NCBI GenBank assembly: GCA_035628915.1
Contig: DASPIW010000010.1
Span: 1-59,050 of the forward strand
Direction: 5' to 3'
Source of the DNA: JARBUG01 sp035628915
GTDB lineage: Bacteria; Bacillota; Sulfobacillia; Symbiobacteriales; Symbiobacteriaceae
DNA: 59,050 bases
A model generated the notes under the pieces. That model saw only the letters and a program-made list of their open reading frames with translations. It had not been told where the DNA came from and searched no databases. Position 1 is the stretch's first letter; every line of letters starts with the position of its first letter. Shown here one piece after another: positions 16,577-24,759 of this stretch. The position numbers were made by a program, and so were the translations under genes.

Positions 16577-17635
16577 TTACCCAGCCCGTTCCTGAACCCG
16601 CCGCGAACACCCCATAATCGCTTCCCACACGGCCCGGACCTCCCCGGGGCCGAGGCCCTGCGCCGACGCCACCAGCCGTTCCAAAATCAGCCGCTCCCGG
16701 TCGGGCTGATAGGTCGCCATGCCGTTCTGCTCCTTCAGCTCGCCGATGCGCCGGGCGGCCTGCATGCGCCGGGCCAGCAGTTCCAGCATCTGATCGTCGA
16801 TGCGGTCGATTTCGCTGCGGCACCCTTCCACGGTCTCAATCGCCGCCACTGGCAGCAGCTGCAGGCGGGACATCAGCGAGCGGAACGCCTCAAAGTTCAG
16901 CTGCTGGTCGGCATCCGACAGCGCCGCTTCGGGCTTGGGATGGACTTCAATCATCAGGCCGTCGGCGCCGGCGGCCAGGGCCGCCTCCGAGAGAGCGGGA
17001 ATCAGATCCCGCCGCCCCGCCGCATGGCTGGGGTCGATGATCACCGGGAAGCCCGAAATCTCTTTCGCCGCCACGGCAATGCTCAAATCCAGCGTGTTGC
17101 GGGTGTAGGTCTCGAACGTCCGGATGCCCCGCTCGCAGAGGATCACTTCCCTGCAGCCACCGGCCACGATGTACTCGGTGGCGCCCAGCCACTCCTGCAG
17201 GGTGGCGCTCAGGCCCCGCTTCAGCATGACGGGCTTGCCCACCCGACCCACTTCCTTGAGCAGGCTGAAGTTCTGCATGTTGCGGGAGCCGATCTGCAGC
17301 ACATCGGCGTACTGGGCGACCAGGTCAAGGTGGGAGCCATCCATCACTTCGGTCACGACGGGCAGGCCCGTCTGCCGGCGGGCTTCGGCCAGCAGCTTCA
17401 GCCCTGCTTCGCCGAGCCCCTGGAACGCCTTGGGCGACGTGCGGGGCTTGAACGCGCCGCCCCGCAGGGCGGTCGCGCCCGCAGCCTTGACGGCATGGGC
17501 GGCGGAGAGAATCTGCTCTTCGCTCTCGACGCTGCACGGACCCGCCATGATTACGGGGCGGCCAGAGCCAAAGCCGAGACCCCCAAAAGAACCCGCCACC
17601 TCATGCATCGTCATAGCGCTCACTTTCCCAGCCAT
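16577..17635 (-). CDS. aroF: 3-deoxy-7-phosphoheptulonate synthase fused to C-terminal chorismate mutase
   Basis: Residues about 1-255 form a type I-beta DAHP synthase, the entry enzyme of the shikimate pathway: IMAGPCSVESEEQ, ALRGGAFKPRTSP, QIGSRNMQNF and IDPSHAAGRRDLI carry the metal and phosphoenolpyruvate ligands. Residues about 265-345 form an AroQ-type chorismate mutase (EIDRIDDQMLELLARRMQAA, IGELK). The mutase is at the C-terminus, the reverse of the Bacillus arrangement; it probably also acts as the feedback domain for prephenate or aromatic products. ATG 17635 is preferred (9 nt after GGAGGAGG); ATG 17641 is possible. It is controlled by the T-box leader upstream. Confidence 0.94.
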   Translation of the reverse strand: MAGKVSAMTMHEVAGSFGGLGFGSGRPVIMAGPCSVESEEQILSAAHAVKAAGATALRGGAFKPRTSPKAFQGLGEAGLKLLAEARRQTGLPVVTEVMDGSHLDLVAQYADVLQIGSRNMQNFSLLKEVGRVGKPVMLKRGLSATLQEWLGATEYIVAGGCREVILCERGIRTFETYTRNTLDLSIAVAAKEISGFPVIIDPSHAAGRRDLIPALSEAALAAGADGLMIEVHPKPEAALSDADQQLNFEAFRSLMSRLQLLPVAAIETVEGCRSEIDRIDDQMLELLARRMQAARRIGELKEQNGMATYQPDRERLILERLVASAQGLGPGEVRAVWEAIMGCSRRVQERAG

Positions 17636-17663
17636 GCTCATCCGCCTCCTCCAGCACAGTCTT

Positions 17664-17990
17664 TGCAAAAATAAAAACGCCCGTCCCCTGGTAAGGGACG
17701 GGCGTTTATTGCCCGTGGTACCACCCTTGTTCGGTCTCCCAAATCAATGGGAGAAGCCGCTCTTCGTAGCAGGTGCGGCGGATGCGCAAGGCACCGCGAC
17801 ACCGCTCCCCTGTAACGGTGGGAGGACCGGCTCGGCCTACCTGCCCGCAATGTAGCGGCGGGTGTTCAGCTTGCAGCTCCGGAGGGAACTTCGGCGGGGA
17901 ACTCCATAGCAGCGCTTTCAGTCGGTGACGCTGCCTCCCTGCATGGATCTCGTTCCGCTTACTTTCCTCGTTCATCGCCATTCGGTTAAT
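17664..17990 (-). promoter_or_regulatory. T-box riboswitch, phenylalanine specifier, upstream of DAHP synthase
   Basis: On the minus strand the conserved T-box AAGGGTGGTACCACG (17728-17714) is followed by a terminator with 33-nt stem-loop (17707-17675) and a run of T. At the 5' end, stem I shows the S-turn AGTA (17963-17960) opposite GAA (17892-17890). By the spacing seen in the Bacillus glyQS leader (GAA, one base, then specifier), the specifier is TTC (17888-17886), which reads tRNA-Phe. Uncharged tRNA-Phe should stabilise the antiterminator and switch on the gene. This fits an enzyme that feeds chorismate and prephenate to phenylalanine. Confidence 0.93.
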
Positions 17991-17998
17991 TGTTCCTG

Positions 17999-18027
17999 AT
18001 TATAAGGACTGTGAAACTGATAGTCAA
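17999..18027 (-). promoter_or_regulatory. Sigma-A-type promoter of the T-box transcript
   Basis: TTGACT (18027-18022), a 17-nt spacer and TATAAT (18004-17999) on the minus strand, placing the start of the leader near 17992. The -35 box overlaps the stop codon region of the upstream DUF523 gene. Confidence 0.88.
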
Positions 18028-18479
18028 TAGGGTTCCGAAAAACTCTCCTCCGAACTGACGCGAATACCATGTGTCTGCAGCATGGCTGCCGTGACGCCCA
18101 TGCCGGGAATTGCTGCGCCGGTGAAGGTGCCGTCGTAAATGGCGGTGCTGCCGCACGACGGGCTGCGTTCCTTCAGAACCACGGTATCGGCCCCGACGGC
18201 CAGGGCGAGTTCCAGCACTTCGGCGGCGCCCCGGATGAACTGGGCGGTCACGTCGTGACCGGCCGAATCGACCACCCGGGCGGTGCCGGACAGGACGTCT
18301 TCGCCGCTGCCACCCACAATCTCCGAGGGTAGGCGGGGCGTAGAGAGGCCGCCCATCTGCTCGGGGCAGACCGGGATCGCCTGCCCCTCGCGCAGCAGCC
18401 GCTCGACTGCCGCCACCGTCTTGTTCTTTCCGTCGTACCGGCAGTTGCAGCCGGCCAGGCAGGCGCTGACCAGGATCAT
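18024..18479 (-). CDS. DUF523 family protein
   Basis: A 151-residue protein of the DUF523 family: ILVSACLAGCNCRYDG at the start and LKERSPSCGS near residue 105 are the family cysteine motifs. Members are small proteins of unknown biochemistry, sometimes fused to a DUF1722 domain. ATG 18479 follows GGAGGAGG at 10 nt. Its start overlaps the stop of the DUF1330 gene, so the two are co-transcribed leftwards. Confidence 0.88.
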   Translation of the reverse strand: MILVSACLAGCNCRYDGKNKTVAAVERLLREGQAIPVCPEQMGGLSTPRLPSEIVGGSGEDVLSGTARVVDSAGHDVTAQFIRGAAEVLELALAVGADTVVLKERSPSCGSTAIYDGTFTGAAIPGMGVTAAMLQTHGIRVSSEESFSEPY

Positions 18480-18781
18480 GACCGTGTCGCCTCCTCCCGG
18501 CCGTGGACCAGCAGTACATCCCCCTCGGCTGCCGAGTGGCGGATCTGGGCGATGGCCTGGTACTCGGGCGAGTCGTACCAACACCGCAGCTGCACTTCGT
18601 CGGGGAAGCGGATCAGCACGATGCGCTTGTGGCGGCAGGCGCCCTCAAGCACGGCGGGGTTCTCATCGACGGCGACGACCTCGCCTTGATACCGGGCGAA
18701 GATCGCGTCGAACCCGTCCAGGTATTTTTCATACAGGGCCGCATCATGAATCGTAAGCTGTGCCACGAAGTATGCGCTCAC
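18476..18781 (-). CDS. DUF1330 family protein
   Basis: A 101-residue protein with the dimeric ferredoxin-like fold of DUF1330: SAYFVAQLTIHDAALYEKY, VVAVDENPAVLEG, RIVLIRFPDEVQLRCWYDSPEYQAI. The start is GTG 18781, after GGGGTGA. The function of the family is not established. It is the first gene of a two-gene unit with DUF523 and is divergent from the GH4 gene. Confidence 0.85.
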   Translation of the reverse strand: MSAYFVAQLTIHDAALYEKYLDGFDAIFARYQGEVVAVDENPAVLEGACRHKRIVLIRFPDEVQLRCWYDSPEYQAIAQIRHSAAEGDVLLVHGREEATRS

Positions 18782-18862
18782 GGCAATCACCCCGGGTTTC
18801 ATTTCGGCGGAAGGAAAATAGGCACCTGCATGGGAAATCAGACCGGCAGAGGTGGTTTTCCC

Positions 18863-20158
18863 ATGGTGAAGATCGCATTCCTCGGCGCCGGCAGCACAGT
18901 GTTTGCCAAGAACTTGCTGGGCGACATTCTGAGCTTCCCCGAACTGCAGGACTCCACCATCAGCCTGATGGATATCGATCCCAACCGGCTGCGCACCTCC
19001 GAAATCGTCGCCCGCAAGGTGGCGGACGCGCTCGGCGCGCACCCCGTCATCGAGCCGACCACCGACCGGCGTCGCGCCTTGGACGGGGCCGATTACGCCA
19101 TCTGCATGATTCAGGTCGGCGGCTATGAGCCCTGCACGGTGACCGATTTCGAGATCCCGAAAAAGTACGGCCTCCGGCAGACGATTGCCGACACACTGGG
19201 CATCGGGGGAATCATGCGCGGGCTGCGGACGATTCCCGTTCTGCTCGACATCTGCCGGGATATGGAGGAGCTGTGCCCGGACGTGACCTTCCTCCAATAC
19301 GTCAACCCGATGGCGATGAACTGCTGGGCCATCAACCGGGCGACAAAGATCAGGACGGTCGGTCTCTGCCATAGCGTACAGGGGACGGCTGAGCAGCTGG
19401 CCTGGAATATCGGGGTGCCGATTGAGCAGATCAACTACCTCTGCGCGGGCATCAACCATATGGCCTATTACCTGAAGTTCGAGCGGAACGGGCAGGATCT
19501 CTATCCCCTGATTCGCAAGGTGGTGGAGGAGGGACGGGTGCCCGACCATAACCGCGTCCGCTACGAGATGCTGATGCGGCTGGGCTACTTCGTGACCGAG
19601 TCGAGCGAGCACTTCAGCGAGTACGTGCCCTGGTTCATCAAGCGGGACCGGCCAGACCTGGTCGAGCGTTTCGGCATCCCGCTGGATGAGTACATGAACC
19701 GGTGTGTAAACCAGATTGCCGGGTGGGATGGGCTGAAGGAGTACCTGGAAGGCGAGGGCGCCATCGAGCACGAGCGGAGCAACGAGTACGGCTCGCTGAT
19801 CATCCATTCGCGGGAGACGGGGATGCCGCGGGTCATCTACGGAAATGTGATGAATGACGGCCTGATCGACAACTTGCCGCAGGGCTGCTGCGTGGAGGTG
19901 CCGTGCCTGGTGGACAAGAATGGCGTGCAGCCCACCTGGGTCGGTGCCCTGCCGCCGCAGCTGGCGGCGCTGATGCAGACGAACATCAACGTGCAGGCGC
20001 TGACCGTGGAGGCGGCCCTGACGGGGAAACGGGAGCACATCTATCACGCAGCCATGCTGGATCCCCACACGGCGGCGGAGTTGAGCATCGACCAGATTTG
20101 GGCGCTGGTGGATGATCTGATCGCGGCACACGGGGGATGGCTGCCAGAATACCGGTGA
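18863..20158 (+). CDS. melA: Family 4 glycoside hydrolase (alpha-galactosidase/alpha-glucosidase type)
   Basis: A 431-residue GH4 enzyme. KIAFLGAGSTVFAKNLLGD is the NAD-binding loop. The metal-site cysteine and histidine lie in TVGLCHSVQG and CAGINHMAYYLKF. GH4 enzymes use NAD and Mn in an oxidation-elimination mechanism rather than classical hydrolysis. VNPMAMNCWAIN and the C-terminal MLDPHTAAELSIDQIW fit the MelA branch. ATG 18863 follows AGAGGTGG. No sugar transporter adjoins it, so the substrate is uncertain. Confidence 0.92.
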   Translation: MVKIAFLGAGSTVFAKNLLGDILSFPELQDSTISLMDIDPNRLRTSEIVARKVADALGAHPVIEPTTDRRRALDGADYAICMIQVGGYEPCTVTDFEIPKKYGLRQTIADTLGIGGIMRGLRTIPVLLDICRDMEELCPDVTFLQYVNPMAMNCWAINRATKIRTVGLCHSVQGTAEQLAWNIGVPIEQINYLCAGINHMAYYLKFERNGQDLYPLIRKVVEEGRVPDHNRVRYEMLMRLGYFVTESSEHFSEYVPWFIKRDRPDLVERFGIPLDEYMNRCVNQIAGWDGLKEYLEGEGAIEHERSNEYGSLIIHSRETGMPRVIYGNVMNDGLIDNLPQGCCVEVPCLVDKNGVQPTWVGALPPQLAALMQTNINVQALTVEAALTGKREHIYHAAMLDPHTAAELSIDQIWALVDDLIAAHGGWLPEYR

Positions 20159-20524
20159 TGCGCGCCGGGCATGATGAAAAAGGATGGCAGCCGCCCCCAA
20201 GAATGGTGCTGTGTTGTGTACGCAGCCTGTTAGCCGAGCAGCGTTATGAAGAGAAGCGCAGCGCTGCAGCGACCACTGCAAGAAGAATGAAGAGTTCTTC
20301 CAGCGACATTTCGACGGTCAGCTTTGCGATGATTGCCACCTCCCTTGCGAGGGCGGCCACCATCCAGATTATACCAAATACTTGTTCGGGTGTGGAGGAG
20401 AACCTGTCGACTAGATTCGACGGGTTGGTCAAGTGGGCGGCATGTCGCCCAACTCCGAACGTTATCGTTGCGTGATACGATCTACCTAACGAGCGTACGC
20501 CCCGGCGAGGAGGCCGGCGCCGCC
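20159..20524. other. Intergenic region after the GH4 gene
   Basis: No convincing gene. On the minus strand a TATAAT at 20378-20373 is followed by AAGGGAGGTGG and a short hydrophobic frame ending at 20244 (MSLEELFILLAVVAAALRF, from 20309). It resembles small holin-like membrane peptides, but no start codon stands at normal spacing from that ribosome site, so it is not called as a gene. Confidence 0.3.
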
Positions 20525-20641
20525 ATGTTCGGCAACGGGTATGACCAGTACTTCCGCCCGAATTGCAAGGCCGCCGAGGAGTACAAGCAGGAGGTTCATG
20601 ACGAGGAAGACGGCGAAGGCCGGGGGAAGGATGAAGAGTAA
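20525..20641 (+). CDS. Small acidic protein, unknown
   Basis: A 38-residue frame, ATG 20525, with GAGGAGG about 11 nt upstream and a strong hairpin terminator 8 nt after its stop. The product starts MFGNGYDQYFRPNCKAAEE and ends in a highly acidic tail (HDEEDGEGRGKDEE). It has no membrane segment and one cysteine. No family is recognised. The tight terminator supports a real short transcript. Confidence 0.45.
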   Translation: MFGNGYDQYFRPNCKAAEEYKQEVHDEEDGEGRGKDEE

Positions 20642-20648
20642 AAAGGGA

Positions 20649-20687
20649 ACGCACTTTCAGCCTACTTATGGCAGGCCGAAAGTGCGT
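20649..20687. terminator. Terminator between convergent units
   Basis: A 15-bp stem with one mismatch (ACGCACTTTCAGCCT / AGGCCGAAAGTGCGT) followed by CTTCTGCTTTG. It lies between the small rightward gene and the leftward lipoprotein gene. Confidence 0.75.
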
Positions 20688-20716
20688 CTTCTGCTTTGTT
20701 GGCTGGCGGTATCGCC

Positions 20717-21310
20717 TCAGCGCTTGACCTCTGGGACGGCCCATACGTTGTCCGCGGCAAAGAGCTCGCCCGTGTCGTTCCCGGCCCGCAGCCGCGCTTT
20801 GGGATAAGGCGGCCACCTGACATCCCTTGGCCACTGCACCAGCCAGGTCCCGTTGACCACCGGGGCCCGCCGCGGATCGTCCGGCAGTTGCGGCAGGGTG
20901 ACTTCAACCCAGGTGATGCCGGGGTCGTTGACGACGCCATACATGGTGAAGGTCTTCCCGTGGAAACTCTCGCTCCCGTCTTCATACTTCGTTACCACGT
21001 AGCCCACGGTCTTCTGGTGAAAGGCGACCGGGCCGATATCCGTCATAGGGCCGGCGTCATAGCCGGGCCACATGCGCCAGCGGCCCCAGCCGGCGCCTTC
21101 CACCAGGCCCACCATGGGGGCCGGATCGCTTTGCCTCTGGAAGATCAGGAGCACGCCACCGTCCGTCGGGGTCTCCTGATAGACCGTCACCGGCGTCCGG
21201 AGGCGGCCCTCGATCGCTTTCTGCGGCGTCGCGTAGGCCTGGTTGGCGGGCCGACCGCAGCCGGTCAGGCCGATGACGGCAAGCAGGATGAACGGTAGGG
21301 CGCGACGCAA
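20717..21310 (-). CDS. Lipoprotein of unknown function
   Basis: A 197-residue protein with a lipoprotein signal (MRRALPFILLAVIGLTGCG, lipobox LTGC). The rest is beta-rich with many tryptophans and prolines (GAGWGRWRMWPGYDAGP, WLVQWPRDVRWPPYP), as in small secreted domains. The start is TTG 21310, 8 nt after GAGGGGGTG. No family is recognised. It lies downstream of the YczE-type gene on the same strand, about 40 nt apart, and may be co-transcribed. Confidence 0.65.
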   Translation of the reverse strand: MRRALPFILLAVIGLTGCGRPANQAYATPQKAIEGRLRTPVTVYQETPTDGGVLLIFQRQSDPAPMVGLVEGAGWGRWRMWPGYDAGPMTDIGPVAFHQKTVGYVVTKYEDGSESFHGKTFTMYGVVNDPGITWVEVTLPQLPDDPRRAPVVNGTWLVQWPRDVRWPPYPKARLRAGNDTGELFAADNVWAVPEVKR

Positions 21311-21350
21311 TGGGTGTTCACCCCCTCGGTCACAGGTGGGCGGCGCCTCT

Positions 21351-22007
21351 TCAGGAACGCTTGAGGCTGACCGGGCGCACGAAGCCGGCGAACGGCCGGA
21401 GCCTTGCCATGCGCGCGATGAGGCTCATGCCGAACTGCACGGACGGCCCGATGGACAGGGCGACGATGACGGTCCCCAGCCCCAGGGGGCCGCCCAGCGC
21501 CCAGCCCACCAGGGCCACGGTTACATCGATGCCGTTCTTGATTACCGCCACGGGCAGGCCGAAGCGGCGGGTCAGGCCGACCATCAGGCCGTCGCGCGGG
21601 CCGGGGCCCATGTCGGCGCTGATGTACATGGCGGTGCCGAACCCGAAGACCAGGACGCCCGCTGCCAGCATGAGCCAGCGTCCGGGCAGGGTCTGCGGTA
21701 CCTCCAGGAGGTTCAGAATCGACGAAAGGATGGGACCCACGGACAACATGTTGAGCACCATGCCGATGCTGGGCCGGATCTTGAGCGACCAGTCGAGCAG
21801 GATGATCATCACGCCGATCAGCTGAATCACCAGGCTGAGCGGTATGCCCGACCGCCCGGCCACTCCGAGATGGAAGATATCCCAGGGGGCGGCGCCAATG
21901 CCCGGCTTGATCACCATCGCAATGCCGGCGCATGTGGTAACCAGCCCCAAATAGAACCACAGCAATCGCAGCGGCACCGTTCGATCCCACGTCAACGTGT
22001 TGTTCAT
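21351..22007 (-). CDS. YczE/YitT-like integral membrane protein
   Basis: A 218-residue protein with about five hydrophobic segments. Family features are LGLVTTCAGIAMVIKPGIGAAPWDIFH near the N-terminus and the internal echo YISADMGPGPRDGLMVGL; both are the glycine/proline-rich repeats of the YczE family. Members are membrane proteins of unknown transport function. It starts at ATG 22007. Confidence 0.85.
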   Translation of the reverse strand: MNNTLTWDRTVPLRLLWFYLGLVTTCAGIAMVIKPGIGAAPWDIFHLGVAGRSGIPLSLVIQLIGVMIILLDWSLKIRPSIGMVLNMLSVGPILSSILNLLEVPQTLPGRWLMLAAGVLVFGFGTAMYISADMGPGPRDGLMVGLTRRFGLPVAVIKNGIDVTVALVGWALGGPLGLGTVIVALSIGPSVQFGMSLIARMARLRPFAGFVRPVSLKRS

Positions 22008-22113
22008 ACCTTTCGTACATAAATGACCAGACCGTCTTCGAGAGGCGGCACATCAGTTCCTGCAGGTTTCTCTTTCCTGAAGGCGAAACCATGTGCGACG
22101 GAGGGATCGATCG

Positions 22114-22341
22114 ATGAGGGGTACGCTGATCGGGCTGGGCCTTACGGCTCTGATCTGGGCGGCGCTGGTGGGGGCCTACGCCGCGATCGAACTGGTGCGG
22201 GGCCACAGGCCGTTTGCCATGCTGCAGTGGGACGTGGGCGGGAAGTTCATCTTGATTGTGGTGCTGCTCGTGCTGGGGCTGGGCGCGCTGATCGGCTTCA
22301 CGTCCGACCGGATGCGCCGCAGGCAGGGGCTCGGGCGCTGA
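22114..22341 (+). CDS. Small membrane protein, two helices
   Basis: A 75-residue protein, ATG 22114, 7 nt after GGAGGGA. Two hydrophobic helices (about residues 4-27 and 43-65) are separated by a short loop, ending in a basic tail (SDRMRRRQGLGR). No family is recognised. It runs towards a leftward membrane-protein gene with 9 nt between them. Confidence 0.6.
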   Translation: MRGTLIGLGLTALIWAALVGAYAAIELVRGHRPFAMLQWDVGGKFILIVVLLVLGLGALIGFTSDRMRRRQGLGR

Positions 22342-22350
22342 CGGCCCTCC

Positions 22351-22674
22351 TTAAGGAAAGAACGGGCGACCGGCCGCGAACCAGACAGCCGCGCTGCTGA
22401 AGCCGCAGGCCATGCCCGCCGCCCCGGTAAAGATGGCGGCAGCCAGCATGCGCCGCCGGAACTCGGGCAGGCGCCCGCGGGAAGCCAGCCAGTAGCAGGC
22501 CAGCGACATCACAAATGCGAGGACCAGCATGATGCCCCCGGCACCGACGCCCAGGATCATCGTCTGCAGGCCAAAGTAGTAACCGAAGGCGAAGGCATCG
22601 ACGAGGGCGAGGGCCCCGGTCAGGCCCACGCCGGCCAATAGACCCCGGATGATCAGCCGCGTGGTCACGGTCAC
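22351..22674 (-). CDS. Small membrane protein, three helices
   Basis: About 107 residues with three hydrophobic segments, the glycine-rich middle one (MILGVGAGGIMLVLAFVMSL) being the clearest. GTG 22674 is preferred, 9 nt after GGGAG; TTG 22683 is too close to it. No family is recognised. Confidence 0.55.
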   Translation of the reverse strand: MTVTTRLIIRGLLAGVGLTGALALVDAFAFGYYFGLQTMILGVGAGGIMLVLAFVMSLACYWLASRGRLPEFRRRMLAAAIFTGAAGMACGFSSAAVWFAAGRPFFP

Positions 22675-22707
22675 GACGATCAACTCCCTTTACTTCGTAG
22701 CACGCAG

Positions 22708-22736
22708 CCCGGGGCGCCGCCGTTCGGCGCCCCGGG
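22708..22736. repeat. Perfect GC-rich hairpin in a divergent promoter region
   Basis: CCCGGGGCGCCG and CGGCGCCCCGGG form a perfect 12-bp stem around CCGTT. It lies between two diverging genes, where a terminator is not expected, so it should fall in the 5' leader of one or both transcripts. Confidence 0.5.
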
Positions 22737-22764
22737 AGCGAATTTCACAGGAGAGATGCCACAC

Positions 22765-23691
22765 ATGCCGTTCACCGTTCTCATCTACAGCGTTAACCGG
22801 GCCGAAGTTTACGCCGACCTGCTCCGGCCTTTGCTCCCGGATGTCCGCCTGCTGCCCTGCCAGACCCGGGAGGAAGCCGCGGCCGCGGCGCCCGAGGCAG
22901 ATGTGATTTTCGGCTGGAAGTTCCCCGCCGACCTGTACCCTATGGCTGCCAAGCTCCGCTGGGTGCAGGCGATGGGCGCCGGCGTCGAAGACTTGATCCG
23001 CGCACCGCTGCCCGCGGGATGCCTGGTGACACGTGTGGAAGGGCTTTTCGGCCCATACATGAGCGAGTACGCCTTTGCCCATATGCTGGCGCACACCCAG
23101 CAGTTGCCCCGCATATACGCGAACCAGGCGACCCGAACCTGGAAGGGCTTCACCATCGGGAAGCTGGCCGGCAAGCGGCTCGGTGTGGCGGGCACAGGCT
23201 CCATCGGCATGGCAGTAGCCCAAAAGGGCAAGGCTTTTGGCATGGAAGTCTGGTCCCTGGTCCGCTCCGCCCGCCCCATGGAGGCTGCCGACCGGGTCTT
23301 CACGCCCGACCGGGCCAACGAGTTTACGGCGGGCGTGGACTACCTGGTCAGCGTGCTGCCGCTGACGCCCGATACCATCGGCCTGATCGATCCGCTGGGC
23401 ATGAAGGAAGGCGCCATGCTGATCAATATCGGGCGGGGGGCGACCATCAGCGAGGAGCGCCTGCTGGAGGCGGTCCGTTCCGGCCGGATCACCGCCGTGC
23501 TGGATGTCTTCGCCGCCGAGCCGCTGTCCCCGGAGCATCCGCTCTGGAGCACGCCCGGCGTGACGGTGACGCCGCACATTTCCGGTCCCAGCATTCCGGC
23601 CGATGTGGCGGAGTACTTTGCCGCCAACTTCCGCCGGTTCATCGCCGGACAGCAGCCGGTGGGCGCCGTCGACCGGCAGAGGGGGTACTAG
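22765..23691 (+). CDS. D-2-hydroxyacid dehydrogenase family protein
   Basis: A 308-residue NAD(P)-dependent oxidoreductase. GKRLGVAGTGSIGMAVAQKGKAFG is the Rossmann motif; the catalytic arginine, glutamate and histidine fall in the INIGRGATI, DVFAAEPLSPEHPLW and VTVTPHISGP segments. It belongs to the glyoxylate/hydroxypyruvate reductase-like branch rather than the phosphoglycerate dehydrogenases, as it lacks a regulatory tail. ATG 22765 is about 10 nt after AGGAGAG. It is followed 4 nt later by the phosphatase gene, so the two probably form an operon. Confidence 0.9.
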   Translation: MPFTVLIYSVNRAEVYADLLRPLLPDVRLLPCQTREEAAAAAPEADVIFGWKFPADLYPMAAKLRWVQAMGAGVEDLIRAPLPAGCLVTRVEGLFGPYMSEYAFAHMLAHTQQLPRIYANQATRTWKGFTIGKLAGKRLGVAGTGSIGMAVAQKGKAFGMEVWSLVRSARPMEAADRVFTPDRANEFTAGVDYLVSVLPLTPDTIGLIDPLGMKEGAMLINIGRGATISEERLLEAVRSGRITAVLDVFAAEPLSPEHPLWSTPGVTVTPHISGPSIPADVAEYFAANFRRFIAGQQPVGAVDRQRGY

Positions 23692-23695
23692 CGTT

Positions 23696-24484
23696 GTGAC
23701 CGACCAGCTATACGATGCCTGCCTTGCGGCCGTCCGCCAGGCGGGCGCGATCATGAAGAGCCGCACCGGCGAGCGGATGACCGTCCAGTACAAGACATCC
23801 TGGTCCGACCTGTTGACCGAGGTGGATACAGCGGTGGAGCAGGCTGTCCGCTCTTCCGTGCTCGCCCAGTTTGCAGGCCACGGGTTTGTCGGCGAGGAAG
23901 GGGGCGGGGGCTGGGAGCGGGAGTACACCTGGGTGCTCGACCCGGTGGACGGTACCACGAATTTCGCCCACACGCTGCCGAACTTCGTCTGCTCGCTCGC
24001 CTGCTACCGGGGGCGGGAGGCGGTGGTCGGGGCCGTATACGACCCGAGCCGCGACGAGCTGTTTTCCGCCCGGCGGGGGGCGGGGGCGTTCCTGAACGGC
24101 GCGCCGGTCCAAGTGGATCCGGCTGCGACCCTGAACGAAAGCCTGATTGCGACGAATCTCATGTGGGACATGCGCGAGGAGCGGGCGGCCAATCTGCCCG
24201 GCATGCAGGAACTGGGCTGTCATGTGCGGGGCATCCGCTCGCTGGGCGCCGCCGCCCTGGAGCTGGCCTACGTGGCCTGCGGGCGGCTCTCCGCGTATAT
24301 GCAGTGGCGGCTCTCGCCCTGGGATTTCGGGGCGGGCGCCCTGCTGGTGGCCGAAGCCGGGGGCCGCGTCACCCGGGCCGACGGGTTGCCGCTCGATCCC
24401 ACGCAGCGCGGCTCGATTCTCGCCAGCAACGGCAAGATTCATGACGCGATCGTGGGCTATCTGCAGAAGCATCCATGTGAATAG
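23696..24484 (+). CDS. suhB: Inositol monophosphatase family protein
   Basis: A 262-residue Mg-dependent phosphatase. Metal-site motifs are GEEGGGG (first Glu), WVLDPVDGTTNFAH and WDFGAGALLVAEAGG. Family members act on inositol-1-phosphate, sugar phosphates or phosphoadenosine phosphate, and the substrate cannot be fixed here. GTG 23696 lies about 10 nt after GAGGGGG. It probably shares a transcript with the preceding dehydrogenase and ends at a strong hairpin. Confidence 0.9.
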   Translation: MTDQLYDACLAAVRQAGAIMKSRTGERMTVQYKTSWSDLLTEVDTAVEQAVRSSVLAQFAGHGFVGEEGGGGWEREYTWVLDPVDGTTNFAHTLPNFVCSLACYRGREAVVGAVYDPSRDELFSARRGAGAFLNGAPVQVDPAATLNESLIATNLMWDMREERAANLPGMQELGCHVRGIRSLGAAALELAYVACGRLSAYMQWRLSPWDFGAGALLVAEAGGRVTRADGLPLDPTQRGSILASNGKIHDAIVGYLQKHPCE

Positions 24485-24488
24485 AGTA

Positions 24489-24513
24489 GGGCGCCCCGCT
24501 TGGTGGGGCGCCC
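24489..24513 (+). terminator. Terminator of the dehydrogenase-phosphatase unit
   Basis: A perfect 9-bp GC stem (GGGCGCCCC / GGGGCGCCC) 4 nt after the stop codon, followed by TTGTGT. Confidence 0.75.
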
Positions 24514-24692
24514 TTGTGTCAACCCCAAATCCGCGCCATCAGCGCAATGCGAGTCCATATCACCTCCCCACTTCCACTGCCATGACTCCGTGTCTCCTTC
24601 CGCGTCTTCCGCGGCAAAATCCCATTCCCACTCTCACACTGAAGGCCCGAAATGTTGGAAGAGACCTCTACAAACGATGATTCCGCGAATAC

Positions 24693-24706
24693 TTGACGCG
24701 CGTCAA
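24693..24706. promoter_or_regulatory. Perfect palindrome TTGACGCGCGTCAA, likely operator
   Basis: A 14-bp perfect palindrome 54 bp before the DUF6448 gene. The layout TTGAC-N4-GTCAA is that of a Crp/Fnr-family site (Fnr itself prefers TTGAT-N4-ATCAA). No convincing -10 box can be paired with it. The rest of 24514-24759 has no recognisable gene. Confidence 0.5.
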
Positions 24707-24759
24707 GGTCATCCCCCCACCCCTTATGCGAAGATGAGGACCAAGGAGGGATAACCGCA

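Noticed and set aside
18782..20281. The upstream part of a 601-codon minus-strand frame
   Set aside because: Only its last 101 codons (18476-18781) encode a real DUF1330 protein; the rest is antisense to the GH4 gene.
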